A stretch of 64,000 bases of DNA from an uncultured Hyphomicrobiales bacterium (GTDB lineage Bacteria > Pseudomonadota > Alphaproteobacteria > Rhizobiales > Rhizobiaceae). Shown piece after piece: positions 36,401 to 44,981 of the stretch (position 1 is the stretch's first letter; every line of letters begins with the position of its first letter). The stretch spans positions 1 through 64,000 of the forward strand of contig CALTTH010000013.1 of assembly GCA_943908365.1 (NCBI GenBank), read 5' to 3'. The position numbers were made by a program, and so were the translations under genes. A model generated the notes under the pieces. The model worked only from the letters and a program-made list of their open reading frames with translations, was not told where the DNA came from and did no database searches.

Positions 36401-37009
36401 TCCGGCGCGGGAACGATCATCGATGACGATGCAGATGACCTTGTCGTGTCCTCCCCGCTCTTCACCAAACCGGAAACAGCTTCCGGCCTTGCATTGCAAC
36501 GTGGGCGTCTTGTGCACCGGATGCTGCAGACGCTGCCGGACTATCCCGAGGATCAGCGGGAAGATGCCGCCCGTCGCTATGCAGAGCGTGCCGCGCGCTA
36601 CTGGCCGGAATTGGAACGCGAGAGATTGATCGGCACCACGCTCGCCGTTCTTTCCGAACCAGCGATCCAGTCTGCCTTTTCCGCCAATAGCCGAGCGGAG
36701 GTTTCGATCATGGGAACGTTGCGCCTGGGCAGGCAGGATTTTGCCGTTTCCGGCCGGATCGACCGCTTGGCAGTGGACGGGGAACGCGTCATTCTGGTAG
36801 ATTACAAGACCAACCGGATACCACCCGCCAATGAGAACACCATTCCCTTCGCCCATATCGCACAGCTTGCGATCTATCGTGAAATTCTGAAGCCGCTTTA
36901 CCCGGACAAGGCTTTCACTTGCGCGCTCGTCTATACGGAGAACGCGTCCTTCGTGACGCTCACGGACGAAGCGCTGTCACAAGCCCTTGCCGCAATCTCG
37001 ACAAAGTGA
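33431..37009 (+). CDS. addA: Double-strand break repair helicase AddA
   Basis: A 1192-residue UvrD-like helicase-nuclease. Walker A is NAGSGKT at residues 49-55, the Walker B DEAQD motif is in HILVDEAQDTSPVQW, and TVHASKGLEAPVV is helicase motif V. The C-terminal nuclease has VILVDYKTNR. I choose ATG 33431, six bases after GGGAG; the ATG at 33425 abuts that site. It overlaps addB by 11 bases, so the two subunits are coupled. trxA follows after 75 bases. Confidence 0.96.
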   Translation: MANDLFEYAAEQAQDHGPVRDEPGAWIDWTTRQQTRASDPTSSAWVSANAGSGKTHVLTQRVIRLLLAGCRPSAILCLTYTKAAASEMSSRVFDRLADWATLSDAALKDRIATIEGRIPDAIKLKEARRLFAKALETPGGLKIQTIHAFCEALLHQFPLEANVAGHFSVLDDRAASSLLAEARRSLLTAVSLEQDTPLAQALAYVLDLADETGLEALLSAVVANRNPLRGFLEDASRSGGIDAALRRHARISATETLETAAAAYWPLPGLSGLSLDTYLTLSDEVGGARTHEVSYALREAARERDPFKRIAFLESALLTQKGEPKSDAYVINKAMQTAAPNLLDDLTLARTHVVACRDRYRTLRMLEATRHALTLADRLIGDFEDLKKQRSQLDFEDLIERAATLLNRDTAGAWVHYKLDQGIDHILVDEAQDTSPVQWSIIQSLAADFFHGETARAGQRTLFAVGDEKQSIYSFQGARPERFSQEREETARRVTAVQQIFHPVRLPLSFRSTADVLAAVDQVFSLPENAAGLSADNEPVEHRSNRLSQAGTVEVWDMIAAEPVEDEEDWTAPFDALRESAPPAIVARRIAARIAAMIGTETVIEKGVERFIEAGDILVLVRKRHAFVNALTRELKQRKNIPVAGADRLRLTDHIAIQDLLALGRFVLLPKDDLSLSALLKSPLFNHDEDDIFDLAAKRPEKTSVWDYLQQRAQEDGSRFAETLETLSSLIALSRSATIHDFYAAVMTIYQGRKRFLARLGNEASDVLDEFLSFALDHEKTGLPGLQSFISVLETDAPEIKREQDKERGEVRIMTVHASKGLEAPVVFLVDGGSKAFIPSHVPRLRFVETRDAAFPVWLPGKNFDNALIDQDDGRLKDAAEQEYRRLLYVAMTRAADHLIVCGYRGPKENPDCWHQMIKRALVADEARCISHQFQAGGEAWDGLLWRMNAHEPKAIPQSETSSSAAPEAFPASLMQPLPPAPALPRPLSPSGAGTIIDDDADDLVVSSPLFTKPETASGLALQRGRLVHRMLQTLPDYPEDQREDAARRYAERAARYWPELERERLIGTTLAVLSEPAIQSAFSANSRAEVSIMGTLRLGRQDFAVSGRIDRLAVDGERVILVDYKTNRIPPANENTIPFAHIAQLAIYREILKPLYPDKAFTCALVYTENASFVTLTDEALSQALAAISTK

Positions 37010-37084
37010 GATACCGGACATTGAAAATGCCCATCCCCCGCATCACATGAATGCCGAACAGATTCACTGAAAGGAGAGCCAATT

Positions 37085-37405
37085 ATGGCTACCGTGAAAG
37101 TCGATACCTCCAACTTCCAGTCTGAAGTTCTCGAATCCGCTGAGCCAGTCGTCGTAGACTTCTGGGCCGAGTGGTGCGGCCCGTGCAAGATGATTGCGCC
37201 AAGCCTCGAAGAGATCGCTACGGAACTTTCTGGCAAGGTGAAGGTCGCAAAGCTGAACATCGACGAAAACCCTGAGCTTGCTGCTCAGTTCGGCGTTCGC
37301 TCTATCCCGACGCTCGCCATGTTCAAGGGAGGCGAAGTGGCCGATATCAAGGTCGGTGCAGCTCCCAAGACAGCGCTCTCCGCCTGGATTTCCAGCGCTG
37401 CCTGA
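37085..37405 (+). CDS. trxA: Thioredoxin 1
   Basis: A 106-residue classical thioredoxin with active site WCGPCK (Cys31 and Cys34) and the cis-Pro region IPTLAMF. AAAGGAGA precedes the ATG. It reduces disulfides in the cytoplasm, for example in ribonucleotide reductase. It ends the block that began with divL and is closed by a terminator. Confidence 0.98.
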   Translation: MATVKVDTSNFQSEVLESAEPVVVDFWAEWCGPCKMIAPSLEEIATELSGKVKVAKLNIDENPELAAQFGVRSIPTLAMFKGGEVADIKVGAAPKTALSAWISSAA

Positions 37406-37430
37406 TCGTTTGCGAATGCAAGATTAAAAA

Positions 37431-37457
37431 AAGCCCGGTTCTGCCGGGCTTTTTTTG
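37431..37457. terminator. Bidirectional terminator between trxA and folC
   Basis: An 8-bp stem AAGCCCGG/CCGGGCTT (37431-37438 with 37444-37451), flanked by A on the left and seven or more T on the right. It serves trxA and, on the other strand, folC. Confidence 0.93.
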
Positions 37458-37484
37458 ATCGTCGGTTGCGTGATGCCTTCAAGT

Positions 37485-38837
37485 TTATTGCGGCGGTGTG
37501 CCATTCAGCGCCAGCGCGTTACCCGCGAGATAGAGTGATCCGCCGATCAGGATGCGCGGTGCGGGCTTCGCCGGGTCGAGGCGCTTTGCCAATTCCTCCA
37601 AAGCTTCTTCGATGGAGGCTGTCGGCGCTGCCGTCAGGCCAGCGTCGAAGACGGCGTGGGCCAGAACGACGGGGTCGATCGCTGCATCCGACCCGTGGAT
37701 CGGTACGGTGAAGACATATTCGGCAATACCGGCGAAGGCCTTGAAGTAGCCGACCTGATCCTTGGTGTTGATCATGCCCGCAATCAGCACCAGCGGCCGA
37801 GCACTCTTTTCCTCGAAACCGGCCATGGCTTCGGCAATAACCTCGCCAGCGCCTGGATTATGACCGCCATCGATCCAGATTTCGCTGCCTTTTGGCGCGA
37901 GATCGAAGATGCGACCGCGGGTGACGCGTTGGAGGCGGCCCGGCCACTCGACCGATGTCATGGCCTTTTCGATCATGCGATCGGTGACGCTGAAACCGGC
38001 AGCCTTGACGGCGCGAATGGCAGCGGCGGCATTGCCGAGCTGATGGCGGCCAGGAAGGCGCGGCAGCGGCGCGTCGACGAGGCTGAACTCGTCCTGATAG
38101 ACCATGCGGCCATGTTCTTCATGCGCAGAGAAATCCTGACCATAGATGGCTGTCGGGCATTTCAGACGCTCAGCGGTGGCGATCAGCACATCGAGTGCTG
38201 CGTCGTATTCCTGGTAGCCAATCACGACCGGCGAGCCGGTCTTCATGATGCCTGCCTTTTCCGCTGCGATCAGTTCGACGCGATCGCCGAGATAAGCCTG
38301 ATGGTCGAGCGAGATCGGCATGATGACCGAGACGGCCGGATTGGAAATGACATTGGTCGCATCGAAACGACCGCCAAGCCCCACTTCGAGAACGACCACA
38401 TCGGCAGGCTGTTCGGCAAAGAGCACGAAGGTGACGGCGGTCAGGATTTCGAAAACGGTGATATACTGACCGTCATTGGCGGCTTCCACTCGGGCCAGAG
38501 CATCGGCAAGCATGGCATCTTCCACCAGCCGACCGGGGGCGCCGGCAACACCGATACGGTAGCGCTCATTCCAGTTCACAAGGTGGGGCGAGGTGTGGAC
38601 GTGAACGGCCAGGCCTGCGGCTTCCAGAAGCGCACGGCTAAAGGCCGTGACCGAGCCTTTGCCATTGGTGCCCGCCACATGGATGACGGGCGGTAGGCGC
38701 TTATGCGGATTGCCAAGCTTTTCGAGGAGGCGGGTGATCCTGTCCAGCGACAGATCGAAGCCCTTGGGGTGAAGCTGCATCAATCTTTCGATGATGCGTT
38801 CCGCCTCGCTCATGTCAGGCTTCGTCATATCCGTCAT
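37485..38837 (-). CDS. folC: Folylpolyglutamate synthase / dihydrofolate synthase
   Basis: A 450-residue Mur-ligase-family enzyme that makes dihydrofolate and adds glutamates to folates. The P-loop is AGTNGKGS at residues 55-62, and the family's DGGHNPGA motif is present. GGAGGGG precedes the ATG. It lies 28 bases downstream of accD, the same accD-folC pairing seen in many bacteria. Confidence 0.97.
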   Translation of the reverse strand: MTDMTKPDMSEAERIIERLMQLHPKGFDLSLDRITRLLEKLGNPHKRLPPVIHVAGTNGKGSVTAFSRALLEAAGLAVHVHTSPHLVNWNERYRIGVAGAPGRLVEDAMLADALARVEAANDGQYITVFEILTAVTFVLFAEQPADVVVLEVGLGGRFDATNVISNPAVSVIMPISLDHQAYLGDRVELIAAEKAGIMKTGSPVVIGYQEYDAALDVLIATAERLKCPTAIYGQDFSAHEEHGRMVYQDEFSLVDAPLPRLPGRHQLGNAAAAIRAVKAAGFSVTDRMIEKAMTSVEWPGRLQRVTRGRIFDLAPKGSEIWIDGGHNPGAGEVIAEAMAGFEEKSARPLVLIAGMINTKDQVGYFKAFAGIAEYVFTVPIHGSDAAIDPVVLAHAVFDAGLTAAPTASIEEALEELAKRLDPAKPAPRILIGGSLYLAGNALALNGTPPQ

Positions 38838-38865
38838 CCACCCCTCCGGAGCGTGTTTGAATGCG

Positions 38866-39759
38866 TCAGGCCGTGGCAGCGATAGGCAGAATATCCTTGG
38901 AGGTGCTGGCCGGTGCCTTCGTCATGATCTTCAGGAGGTTGGCAAGCGTATCCGGGATAGCGTGGCGATCGACGACCATGTCCACCATGCCGTGATCCAA
39001 GAGATATTCCGATGTCTGGAAGCCCTCGGGAAGCTTTTCGCGGATAGTCTGTTCGATGACGCGCTTGCCGGCGAAGCAGATTTCAGCGCCCGGTTCGGCA
39101 ATATGGACATCGCCCAGCATGGCGTAGGACGCCGTGACACCGCCCGTCGTCGGGTTGGTGAGAACCACGATATAGGGCATGCCTGCTTCTTTCAGCATGT
39201 TGACGGCAACCGTGGTGCGCGGAAGCTGCATCAGCGACAGGATGCCTTCCTGCATGCGCGCACCGCCAGAGGCCGGGAACATGACGAGCGGGCAGCGCTC
39301 GGAGATGGCGCGCTCGAAAGCCTTGACGATCGCCTCGCCTGCGGCAATGCCGAGCGAGCCGCCCATGAACTGGAACTCATGCACGACGGCGACGATCTTC
39401 AGGCCCTGAAGCTTGCCGACGCCCGCCAGGATCGTGTCTTCCTGTTCGGTCTTTGCGCGGCTGTCGCGCAGACGATCGGAGTACTTTTTGGAATCGCGAA
39501 ACTTCAGCGGATCCTGCGCCACTTTCGGCTGTGGCAATGCCTCATAGGCGCCTTCGTCGAACAGGTCGGCAAGACGAGCCTTTGCGGGCATCTTCATGTG
39601 GAAGCCGGACGCGGGAATAACCCACTTGTTTTCTTCCAGATCCTTGTGGAAGACCATTTCGCCGGTTTCCGGGCATTTGATCCAGAGATTTTCCGGGGTA
39701 TCCCGGCGGCCCAGCATGGAATTGATCCGCGGGCGTACGTAATTGGTAATCCAGTTCAC
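38866..39759 (-). CDS. accD: Acetyl-CoA carboxylase carboxyltransferase subunit beta
   Basis: A 297-residue AccD; with AccA it transfers the carboxyl group from biotin to acetyl-CoA. The crotonase-like core is typical (FMGGSLGIAAGEAI, FPASGGARMQEG, TNPTTGGVTAS). The N terminus is unusual: the zinc ribbon of E. coli AccD has four Cys, but here only Cys29 remains (WIKCPETGEMVFHKD), with no CxxC pairs. I recall relatives in Rhizobiaceae being similar. The start codon is GTG with AGGAG eight bases upstream. Confidence 0.96.
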   Translation of the reverse strand: MNWITNYVRPRINSMLGRRDTPENLWIKCPETGEMVFHKDLEENKWVIPASGFHMKMPAKARLADLFDEGAYEALPQPKVAQDPLKFRDSKKYSDRLRDSRAKTEQEDTILAGVGKLQGLKIVAVVHEFQFMGGSLGIAAGEAIVKAFERAISERCPLVMFPASGGARMQEGILSLMQLPRTTVAVNMLKEAGMPYIVVLTNPTTGGVTASYAMLGDVHIAEPGAEICFAGKRVIEQTIREKLPEGFQTSEYLLDHGMVDMVVDRHAIPDTLANLLKIMTKAPASTSKDILPIAATA

Positions 39760-39924
39760 GTTCTTTACTCCTGACTGTCCGCGCTGAACCGATGATCCTT
39801 CGGCAGCAGTTGAGCGGAATGGCGACGCATCGCTGCGGTTTCAATCCAATTCCGCTCGTCTTCCTTTACATTCAAAATCAGCATGGCGATTTCAAGTCGG
39901 TCACGGTCTGAGATCGCCTCGATG

Positions 39925-40752
39925 TCATGCGCGCGACGCGCGCACGCCTGTCGAGAGGCCCTTTACCAGCGTTGTTACCGCCGGCACAGTGTCATTCGTT
40001 GCCTTGCCATCCTTGGTGAGGCTGAGGGCGATCTGGTTGACAATGGCCGAACCGACCACGACACCATCGGCTACGGCACCGATTGCCTTTGCGTGATCGG
40101 CCGTCTTGACGCCGAAGCCGACACAGACGGGCAGATCGGTATGGGACTTGATCCGCTCGACAGCACCGGAAATCGTCGACGGATCGGGCAAGGCCGAACC
40201 GGTGATGCCGTTCATCGAAACGTAATAGACGAAGCCTGAGGTATTTCTCAGAACAGTCGGAAGACGCTTCTCATCGGTTGTCGGCGTTGCCAGACGGATG
40301 AAGTTGACATCCTTCTGAACAGCCGGGATGCACAATTCGTCATCCATTTCCGGCGGCAGATCGACCACGATCAGTCCGTCGATGCCGGCGGAGAGCGCGT
40401 CGTCGAGGAACTTGTCGACGCCGTAGATGTAGATCGGATTGTAGTAACCCATCAAGACAATCGGTGTTTCATCATCCTGCTTGCGGAATTCGCGTGCGAG
40501 ATCGAGCGTGGTCGCCAGCGTCTGACCACCTTTCAGCGCCCGCTGTCCGGCCATCTGGATTGCCGGGCCATCGGCCATGGGATCGGAAAACGGCATGCCA
40601 AGCTCGATGACATCGGCACCGGCGTCCGGCAGCGCCTTCATGATGCCGAGCGAGGTTTCGAAATCAGGGTCGCCACCCATGAAATAGGTGACGAGGGCCG
40701 GACGATTTTGCGCACGCAGATCGGCAAAGCGCTTGTCCATACGTGCAGTCAT
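39925..40752 (-). CDS. trpA: Tryptophan synthase alpha chain
   Basis: A 275-residue TIM-barrel subunit that releases indole from indole-glycerol phosphate. Catalytic Glu50 and Asp61 are seen in VIELGMPFSDPMADGP. It begins one base after trpB ends, so translation is probably coupled. The gap of 165 bases to accD holds no gene and no clear terminator. Confidence 0.98.
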   Translation of the reverse strand: MTARMDKRFADLRAQNRPALVTYFMGGDPDFETSLGIMKALPDAGADVIELGMPFSDPMADGPAIQMAGQRALKGGQTLATTLDLAREFRKQDDETPIVLMGYYNPIYIYGVDKFLDDALSAGIDGLIVVDLPPEMDDELCIPAVQKDVNFIRLATPTTDEKRLPTVLRNTSGFVYYVSMNGITGSALPDPSTISGAVERIKSHTDLPVCVGFGVKTADHAKAIGAVADGVVVGSAIVNQIALSLTKDGKATNDTVPAVTTLVKGLSTGVRASRA

Positions 40753-40753
40753 A

Positions 40754-41974
40754 TCAGAGTCCCATTCCCAGAATTTTACCGACCGTGAAAATATCCTTGT
40801 CGCCGCGACCGCAGAGATTCATCAGGATGATCTCGTCCTTGCCCATCTTCGGCGCTCGCTTGATGACTTCGGCCAGCGCATGGCTCGGCTCGAGGGCTGG
40901 AATGATGCCTTCGGTGCGCGTCAGCATCTGGAAGGCGTCAAGCGCTTCATTGTCCATGATCGGCACATATTCGACGCGGCCGGCATCCTTCAACCAGGAA
41001 TGCTCAGGTCCGATGCCCGGATAGTCGAGACCGGCGGAGATGGAATGACCTTCCTTGATCTGGCCGTCACTATCTTGAAGCAGGTAGGTGCGGTTGCCGT
41101 GCAGGACGCCCGGCGAACCGGCTGTCAGCGAAGCGCAATGCTCTTCGCCGTCCAGGCCCTTGCCGCCCGCTTCGACGCCGACGATCTTGACGCCCGCATC
41201 ATCCAGGAACGGATGGAACAGGCCAATGGCATTGGAGCCACCACCGACGGCTGCGACCAGCATATCCGGCAAACGGCCTTCGAGTGCCAACAGCTGCTCG
41301 CGCGCTTCCTTGCCGATAACCGACTGGAACTCACGCACCATTTCCGGATAGGGGTGCGGGCCAGCCGCCGTGCCGATCATGTAATAGGTGTCGTCGACAT
41401 TGGTGACCCAGTCACGCAAAGCTTCGTTCATCGCGTCCTTCAGCGTGCCGTGGCCCGCCGTCACCGGCTTTACCTCTGCACCCAGAAGCTTCATGCGGAA
41501 CACATTGGGCGCCTGGCGCTCCACATCGGTCGCGCCCATATAGACCACGCAAGGAATGCCGAAGCGCGCGGCAACCGTTGCGGAGGCAACGCCGTGCTGA
41601 CCGGCACCGGTTTCAGCAATGATGCGGGTCTTGCCCATGCGCTTGGCGAGAAGGATCTGGCCAAGGCAGTTGTTGATCTTGTGCGAACCGGTGTGGTTCA
41701 ACTCATCACGCTTGAAATAGATCTTCGCGCCGCCGAGTTCAGCCGTCAGGCGCTCGGCAAAATAGATCGGGCTTGGGCGACCGGTATAGTGCGTGTTGAG
41801 GTGTTCAAGCTCCGCCTTGAACTCCGGATCGTCCTTGGCCTTTTCCCACTCGGCCTGCAGGTCGAGGATCAAAGGCATCAGCGTCTCGGCAACGAAGCGG
41901 CCTCCGTAGATACCGAAGCGTCCGTCCTCATCGGGACCGGCGCGAAACGAGTTGGGTTTCAGCGTTTCGTTCAC
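40754..41974 (-). CDS. trpB: Tryptophan synthase beta chain
   Basis: A 406-residue PLP enzyme that joins indole and serine. The PLP lysine is Lys99 (HTGSHKINN), and the phosphate-binding GGGSNA is present. I choose GTG 41974, seven bases after AGGGAG; a TTG at 41980 is too close to the site. It sits between trpF and trpA, the usual alphaproteobacterial order. Confidence 0.98.
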   Translation of the reverse strand: MNETLKPNSFRAGPDEDGRFGIYGGRFVAETLMPLILDLQAEWEKAKDDPEFKAELEHLNTHYTGRPSPIYFAERLTAELGGAKIYFKRDELNHTGSHKINNCLGQILLAKRMGKTRIIAETGAGQHGVASATVAARFGIPCVVYMGATDVERQAPNVFRMKLLGAEVKPVTAGHGTLKDAMNEALRDWVTNVDDTYYMIGTAAGPHPYPEMVREFQSVIGKEAREQLLALEGRLPDMLVAAVGGGSNAIGLFHPFLDDAGVKIVGVEAGGKGLDGEEHCASLTAGSPGVLHGNRTYLLQDSDGQIKEGHSISAGLDYPGIGPEHSWLKDAGRVEYVPIMDNEALDAFQMLTRTEGIIPALEPSHALAEVIKRAPKMGKDEIILMNLCGRGDKDIFTVGKILGMGL

Positions 41975-41985
41975 TTTCAAACTCC

Positions 41986-42648
41986 CTACAGCAGCCTTGC
42001 CGATCGAACCGCATCGAAAAATGCGTCGATCCTGGCCAAATCCTTCACACCCGGCGCGCTTTCCACACCCGACGATACATCCAGTCCGCTTGCTCCGGTT
42101 TTTGCCAGAGCCTCAGCAACGTTATCCGCGTTCAGACCTCCGGAAAGCATGTAATTCACGCCGTCGTCAAGAGAATGCAGAACGCTCCAGTCAAAGGAGA
42201 CACCATTGCCTCCAGGCAGTTCAGATCCCGCCGGCGCCTTGGCATCGAAGAGGAAACTGTCCGCGATCCCGATATAGGGATCGATCTTGGCGAGATCATC
42301 GGCGTCACGAATAGAAAAAGCCTTCATCACCGGCAGGCCGTAGAGTGCCTTGACGCTCAGCACGCGCTCCGGGCTCTCGCTGCCGTGGAGCTGGAGGATA
42401 TCGGGTTTCAGCAGATCGATGATCTCGTCAAGCTCGTCATTATCGGCATTGACGGTGACGGCAACGATCTTGACGCTGCCGCGAACGGCATCTGCCAGCT
42501 TGCCGGCAATATCCGGTTCGATGTTGCGTGGGCTCTTCTCGAAAAAGATGAAACCGATATGCGTCGCCCCGCGACGAACTGCGCGTTCGACGGCTTCCGG
42601 CGTTTTCAGCCCGCAAATCTTGATGTCCGGAGTAATGGCACTTTTCAT
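41986..42648 (-). CDS. trpF: Phosphoribosylanthranilate isomerase
   Basis: A 220-residue TIM-barrel isomerase of tryptophan synthesis. The catalytic Cys is Cys12 in KICGLKTPE, and the Asp partner is in GLDVSSGVES. I choose ATG 42648, which gives the family's usual length. The frame stays open upstream to ATG 42735, but that part is encoded by the parS-like site and resembles no family member. It leads the trpFBA operon. Confidence 0.95.
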   Translation of the reverse strand: MKSAITPDIKICGLKTPEAVERAVRRGATHIGFIFFEKSPRNIEPDIAGKLADAVRGSVKIVAVTVNADNDELDEIIDLLKPDILQLHGSESPERVLSVKALYGLPVMKAFSIRDADDLAKIDPYIGIADSFLFDAKAPAGSELPGGNGVSFDWSVLHSLDDGVNYMLSGGLNADNVAEALAKTGASGLDVSSGVESAPGVKDLARIDAFFDAVRSARLL

Positions 42649-42750
42649 GACTGGGACGTGACATGAAATGGCGTGTAAGTCGAGCCAAAATGCTGGCGAA
42701 GAGGGTCGGCTGAAAAATGTTTCACGTGAATCCAAACCTGCAATCTTGGC
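42649..42750. other. Intergenic region upstream of trpF
   Basis: This 102-base gap holds the trpF promoter region and one parS-like site (42718-42733). I see no other gene or hairpin in it. Confidence 0.5.
42718..42733 (-). other. parS: parS-like ParB-binding site 1
   Basis: TGTTTCACGTGAATCC matches the parS consensus TGTTTCACGTGAAACA at 14 of 16 positions. The minus strand reads GATTCACGTGAAACA over 15 bases, identical to the three other copies in this window. Confidence 0.8.
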
Positions 42751-43554
42751 TCATTCGAAGTCGATGGCATGCAGTTGAGAGCCATTCTGCTTAAGCCAGG
42801 CCTTGGCCTTTTCCATCTCAGGGCAGAGCTTCTTGCAGAGCGCCCAGAATTTCGGCCCGTGGTTCATTTCTTTCAGATGCGCCACTTCGTGCGCGGCAAG
42901 ATAATCGATGACGCTCTCCGGCGCCATGACGATGCGCCAGGAGAAACTCAAGTTACCCTCATGCGAGCAGGAGCCCCAGCGGCTGCGCGTATCCTTCATC
43001 GAGATGGAACGCACCGGCTTTCCGACTGTCTTGGCGTGGATTGCCACCAGTCGCTCAAGATCGGCACGAGCTTCTTTTTTCAGGAAGGTCGCAACGCGGC
43101 GGCCCGTATGTTCAGGTAACCCGCTGACCTTCAGGAGAGGCTGACCGTGCTCGTCCCGGGCGATCTGGGTTACGCCGCGCATTGAACCTGTGTGCCGGAT
43201 CGTATGGAGCGTGCCACGGATGGAAATGGACGCACCGTCACTCATTCCTGTTGGCGCAGAAAATTTGGCAAACTTGGTTTCAAGCCATCCCTGATGACGA
43301 TCGAGGAACATATCGACCTGCGCATGGTGGAGGCCATAGGGGATCGTCAGCTTCAACGCCTTGCCGCCCGGTTCGATGCGCAGGGTGATGCGCGTTGCCC
43401 GCTGGTTCTCCTTGATGGTGATCGGCACATGCCGGCCGCCAACCTCCACCGTGCGCTGGGTGAGCGCCGGTTTGCGGGACGAGGTCGATTTCAGGGACTT
43501 TCGAAGCAGCGAAAACATAACGCCGTCATAGCGCCTTCCGCCTTCGAAAGCCAT
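42751..43554 (-). CDS. YgjP/SprT-like M48-type metallopeptidase
   Basis: A 267-residue protein of the YgjP-like family (old DUF45). The zinc motif HEVAH is at residues 222-226 with further LKEMNHGPKFW, and the family's RWGSCS signature is near 192-197. The function of these predicted zinc proteases is poorly known. ATG 43554 follows TAAAGGAG, which overlaps the stop of the PHA depolymerase gene; an alternative is ATG 43518, without a site. It probably shares a transcript with phaZ. Confidence 0.88.
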   Translation of the reverse strand: MAFEGGRRYDGVMFSLLRKSLKSTSSRKPALTQRTVEVGGRHVPITIKENQRATRITLRIEPGGKALKLTIPYGLHHAQVDMFLDRHQGWLETKFAKFSAPTGMSDGASISIRGTLHTIRHTGSMRGVTQIARDEHGQPLLKVSGLPEHTGRRVATFLKKEARADLERLVAIHAKTVGKPVRSISMKDTRSRWGSCSHEGNLSFSWRIVMAPESVIDYLAAHEVAHLKEMNHGPKFWALCKKLCPEMEKAKAWLKQNGSQLHAIDFE

Positions 43555-43562
43555 CCGCTCCT

Positions 43563-44798
43563 TTATTGCTGGCGTTGATGCTCCTGGAAGAACGCCACCA
43601 TCTGCGGAACGATCTCGTTACGGAAGCGTGAGCCGTTGAAGACGCCATAATGGCCGACATCCGGCTGCATGTAATGGCGCCGTTTTTCCTGTGGCAGGTT
43701 CAGGCAAAGATCATGCGCCGCCCTGGTTTGGCCCACACCGGAAATGTCGTCATTCTCCCCTTCCACGGTGAAGAGCGCGACATTGCGGATGGCAGCCGGA
43801 TCGACTGCCCTGCCCTTGTGCATCATCGTGCCCTTCGGAAGAGCATGCTCGATGAAGACGGTCTCGACCGTCTGGAGGTAGAATTCGGCGGTCAGGTCCA
43901 TGACAGCGAGATATTCGTCATAGAACTCTCGATGCTTTTCAGCTGAATCGCCGTCATTCTTCACGAGGTTCAGATAGAAATCCTTATGCGCGGTCATGTG
44001 CCGATCGAGGTTCATGGACATGAAGCCGGAGAGTTGCAGGAAACCCGGATAGACGGAGCGCCCGAAGCCGGGTTGCGGCCACGGAACCGGCATGACGACA
44101 CTGTCGCGGAACCAGTCGATCGGCTTGGCTTTTGCCAGCTCGTTGACGCCCGTTGGGTTGATGCGCGTATCGATCGGTCCACCCATCAGCGTCATGGAGG
44201 CAGGCGCGAAGCGGTCTTGATCCGCCTCCATCAACGCCACGGCCGCCAGAACCGGAACCGATGGCTGGCAGACGGCGACCACATGGGTGCCCTTCCCCAG
44301 ATGATGCAGCATCTCGATGACATAGGAAATGTAGTCATCCAGATCGAAGCGGCCTTCGGTCAGCGCAACGGTGCGGGCATCGATCCAGTCGGTGATGTAG
44401 ATATCCGCGTGCGGCAGGAGCGCATCCACCGTACCGCGCAGAAGCGTGGCATAGTGACCGGACATGGGTGCCACAAGCAAGATCTTCGGATCGGCCGGTC
44501 GTTCTTCCGGAAGCGATCGGTTGAAGTGGATCAGGCGACAAAACGGTCTCGTCCAGACAACCTCTTCCACGACATCGACAGCCTTGCCATCGATGTCTGT
44601 GCTGGAGATGCCAAACTCAGGCTTGCCGTAGCGACGCGTCAAACGCTCGAAGACCTCGAAACCTGCATCGAGGCTGCGGCCGAATGCCGTGTTGGACAAG
44701 GGATTGAGAGGATTGTTGCACGCCTGGCGCATCAGGTCGGCGCCGGCCCGCAAGGGTGCCATGGCCGCATGGTTCATTTCGTAAAGATGGTAGAACAC
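43563..44798 (-). CDS. phaZ: Intracellular polyhydroxyalkanoate depolymerase
   Basis: A 411-residue alpha/beta hydrolase of the intracellular PHB depolymerase family, releasing hydroxybutyrate from storage granules. The nucleophile position is Cys177 in AVCQPSVP, as in the Ralstonia enzyme where Cys replaces Ser. The Asp (VEGENDDISG) and His (PDVGHYGVFNG) parts are present. No signal peptide is visible, consistent with action on internal granules. The start codon is GTG with GGGAGG upstream. Confidence 0.92.
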   Translation of the reverse strand: MFYHLYEMNHAAMAPLRAGADLMRQACNNPLNPLSNTAFGRSLDAGFEVFERLTRRYGKPEFGISSTDIDGKAVDVVEEVVWTRPFCRLIHFNRSLPEERPADPKILLVAPMSGHYATLLRGTVDALLPHADIYITDWIDARTVALTEGRFDLDDYISYVIEMLHHLGKGTHVVAVCQPSVPVLAAVALMEADQDRFAPASMTLMGGPIDTRINPTGVNELAKAKPIDWFRDSVVMPVPWPQPGFGRSVYPGFLQLSGFMSMNLDRHMTAHKDFYLNLVKNDGDSAEKHREFYDEYLAVMDLTAEFYLQTVETVFIEHALPKGTMMHKGRAVDPAAIRNVALFTVEGENDDISGVGQTRAAHDLCLNLPQEKRRHYMQPDVGHYGVFNGSRFRNEIVPQMVAFFQEHQRQQ

Positions 44799-44981
44799 GA
44801 ATAAACGCCTCCCGTCGTCATCGTCGTCTTTTGTGACAGTCTAGCATCTTTTCGCAGTTGCACAAAATAACGTGCGAATGGCGATCGTGGCCGAAGTTTA
44901 TAGCTCAGCCTTGTCGTTCAGCCCTGCCCTCACCTTCGACATGCAGTCGCAATTGAGGACAGGGATAAAAATTATTCGGAG

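Noticed and set aside
40688..42154. Plus-strand open frame (488 codons) opposite trpA/trpB
   Set aside because: Antisense shadow spanning two well-supported genes; no ribosome-binding site or domain.
42649..42735. Longer TrpF starting at 42735
   Set aside because: The extra 29 residues include the parS-encoded DSRET and resemble no TrpF; ATG 42648 gives the normal length.
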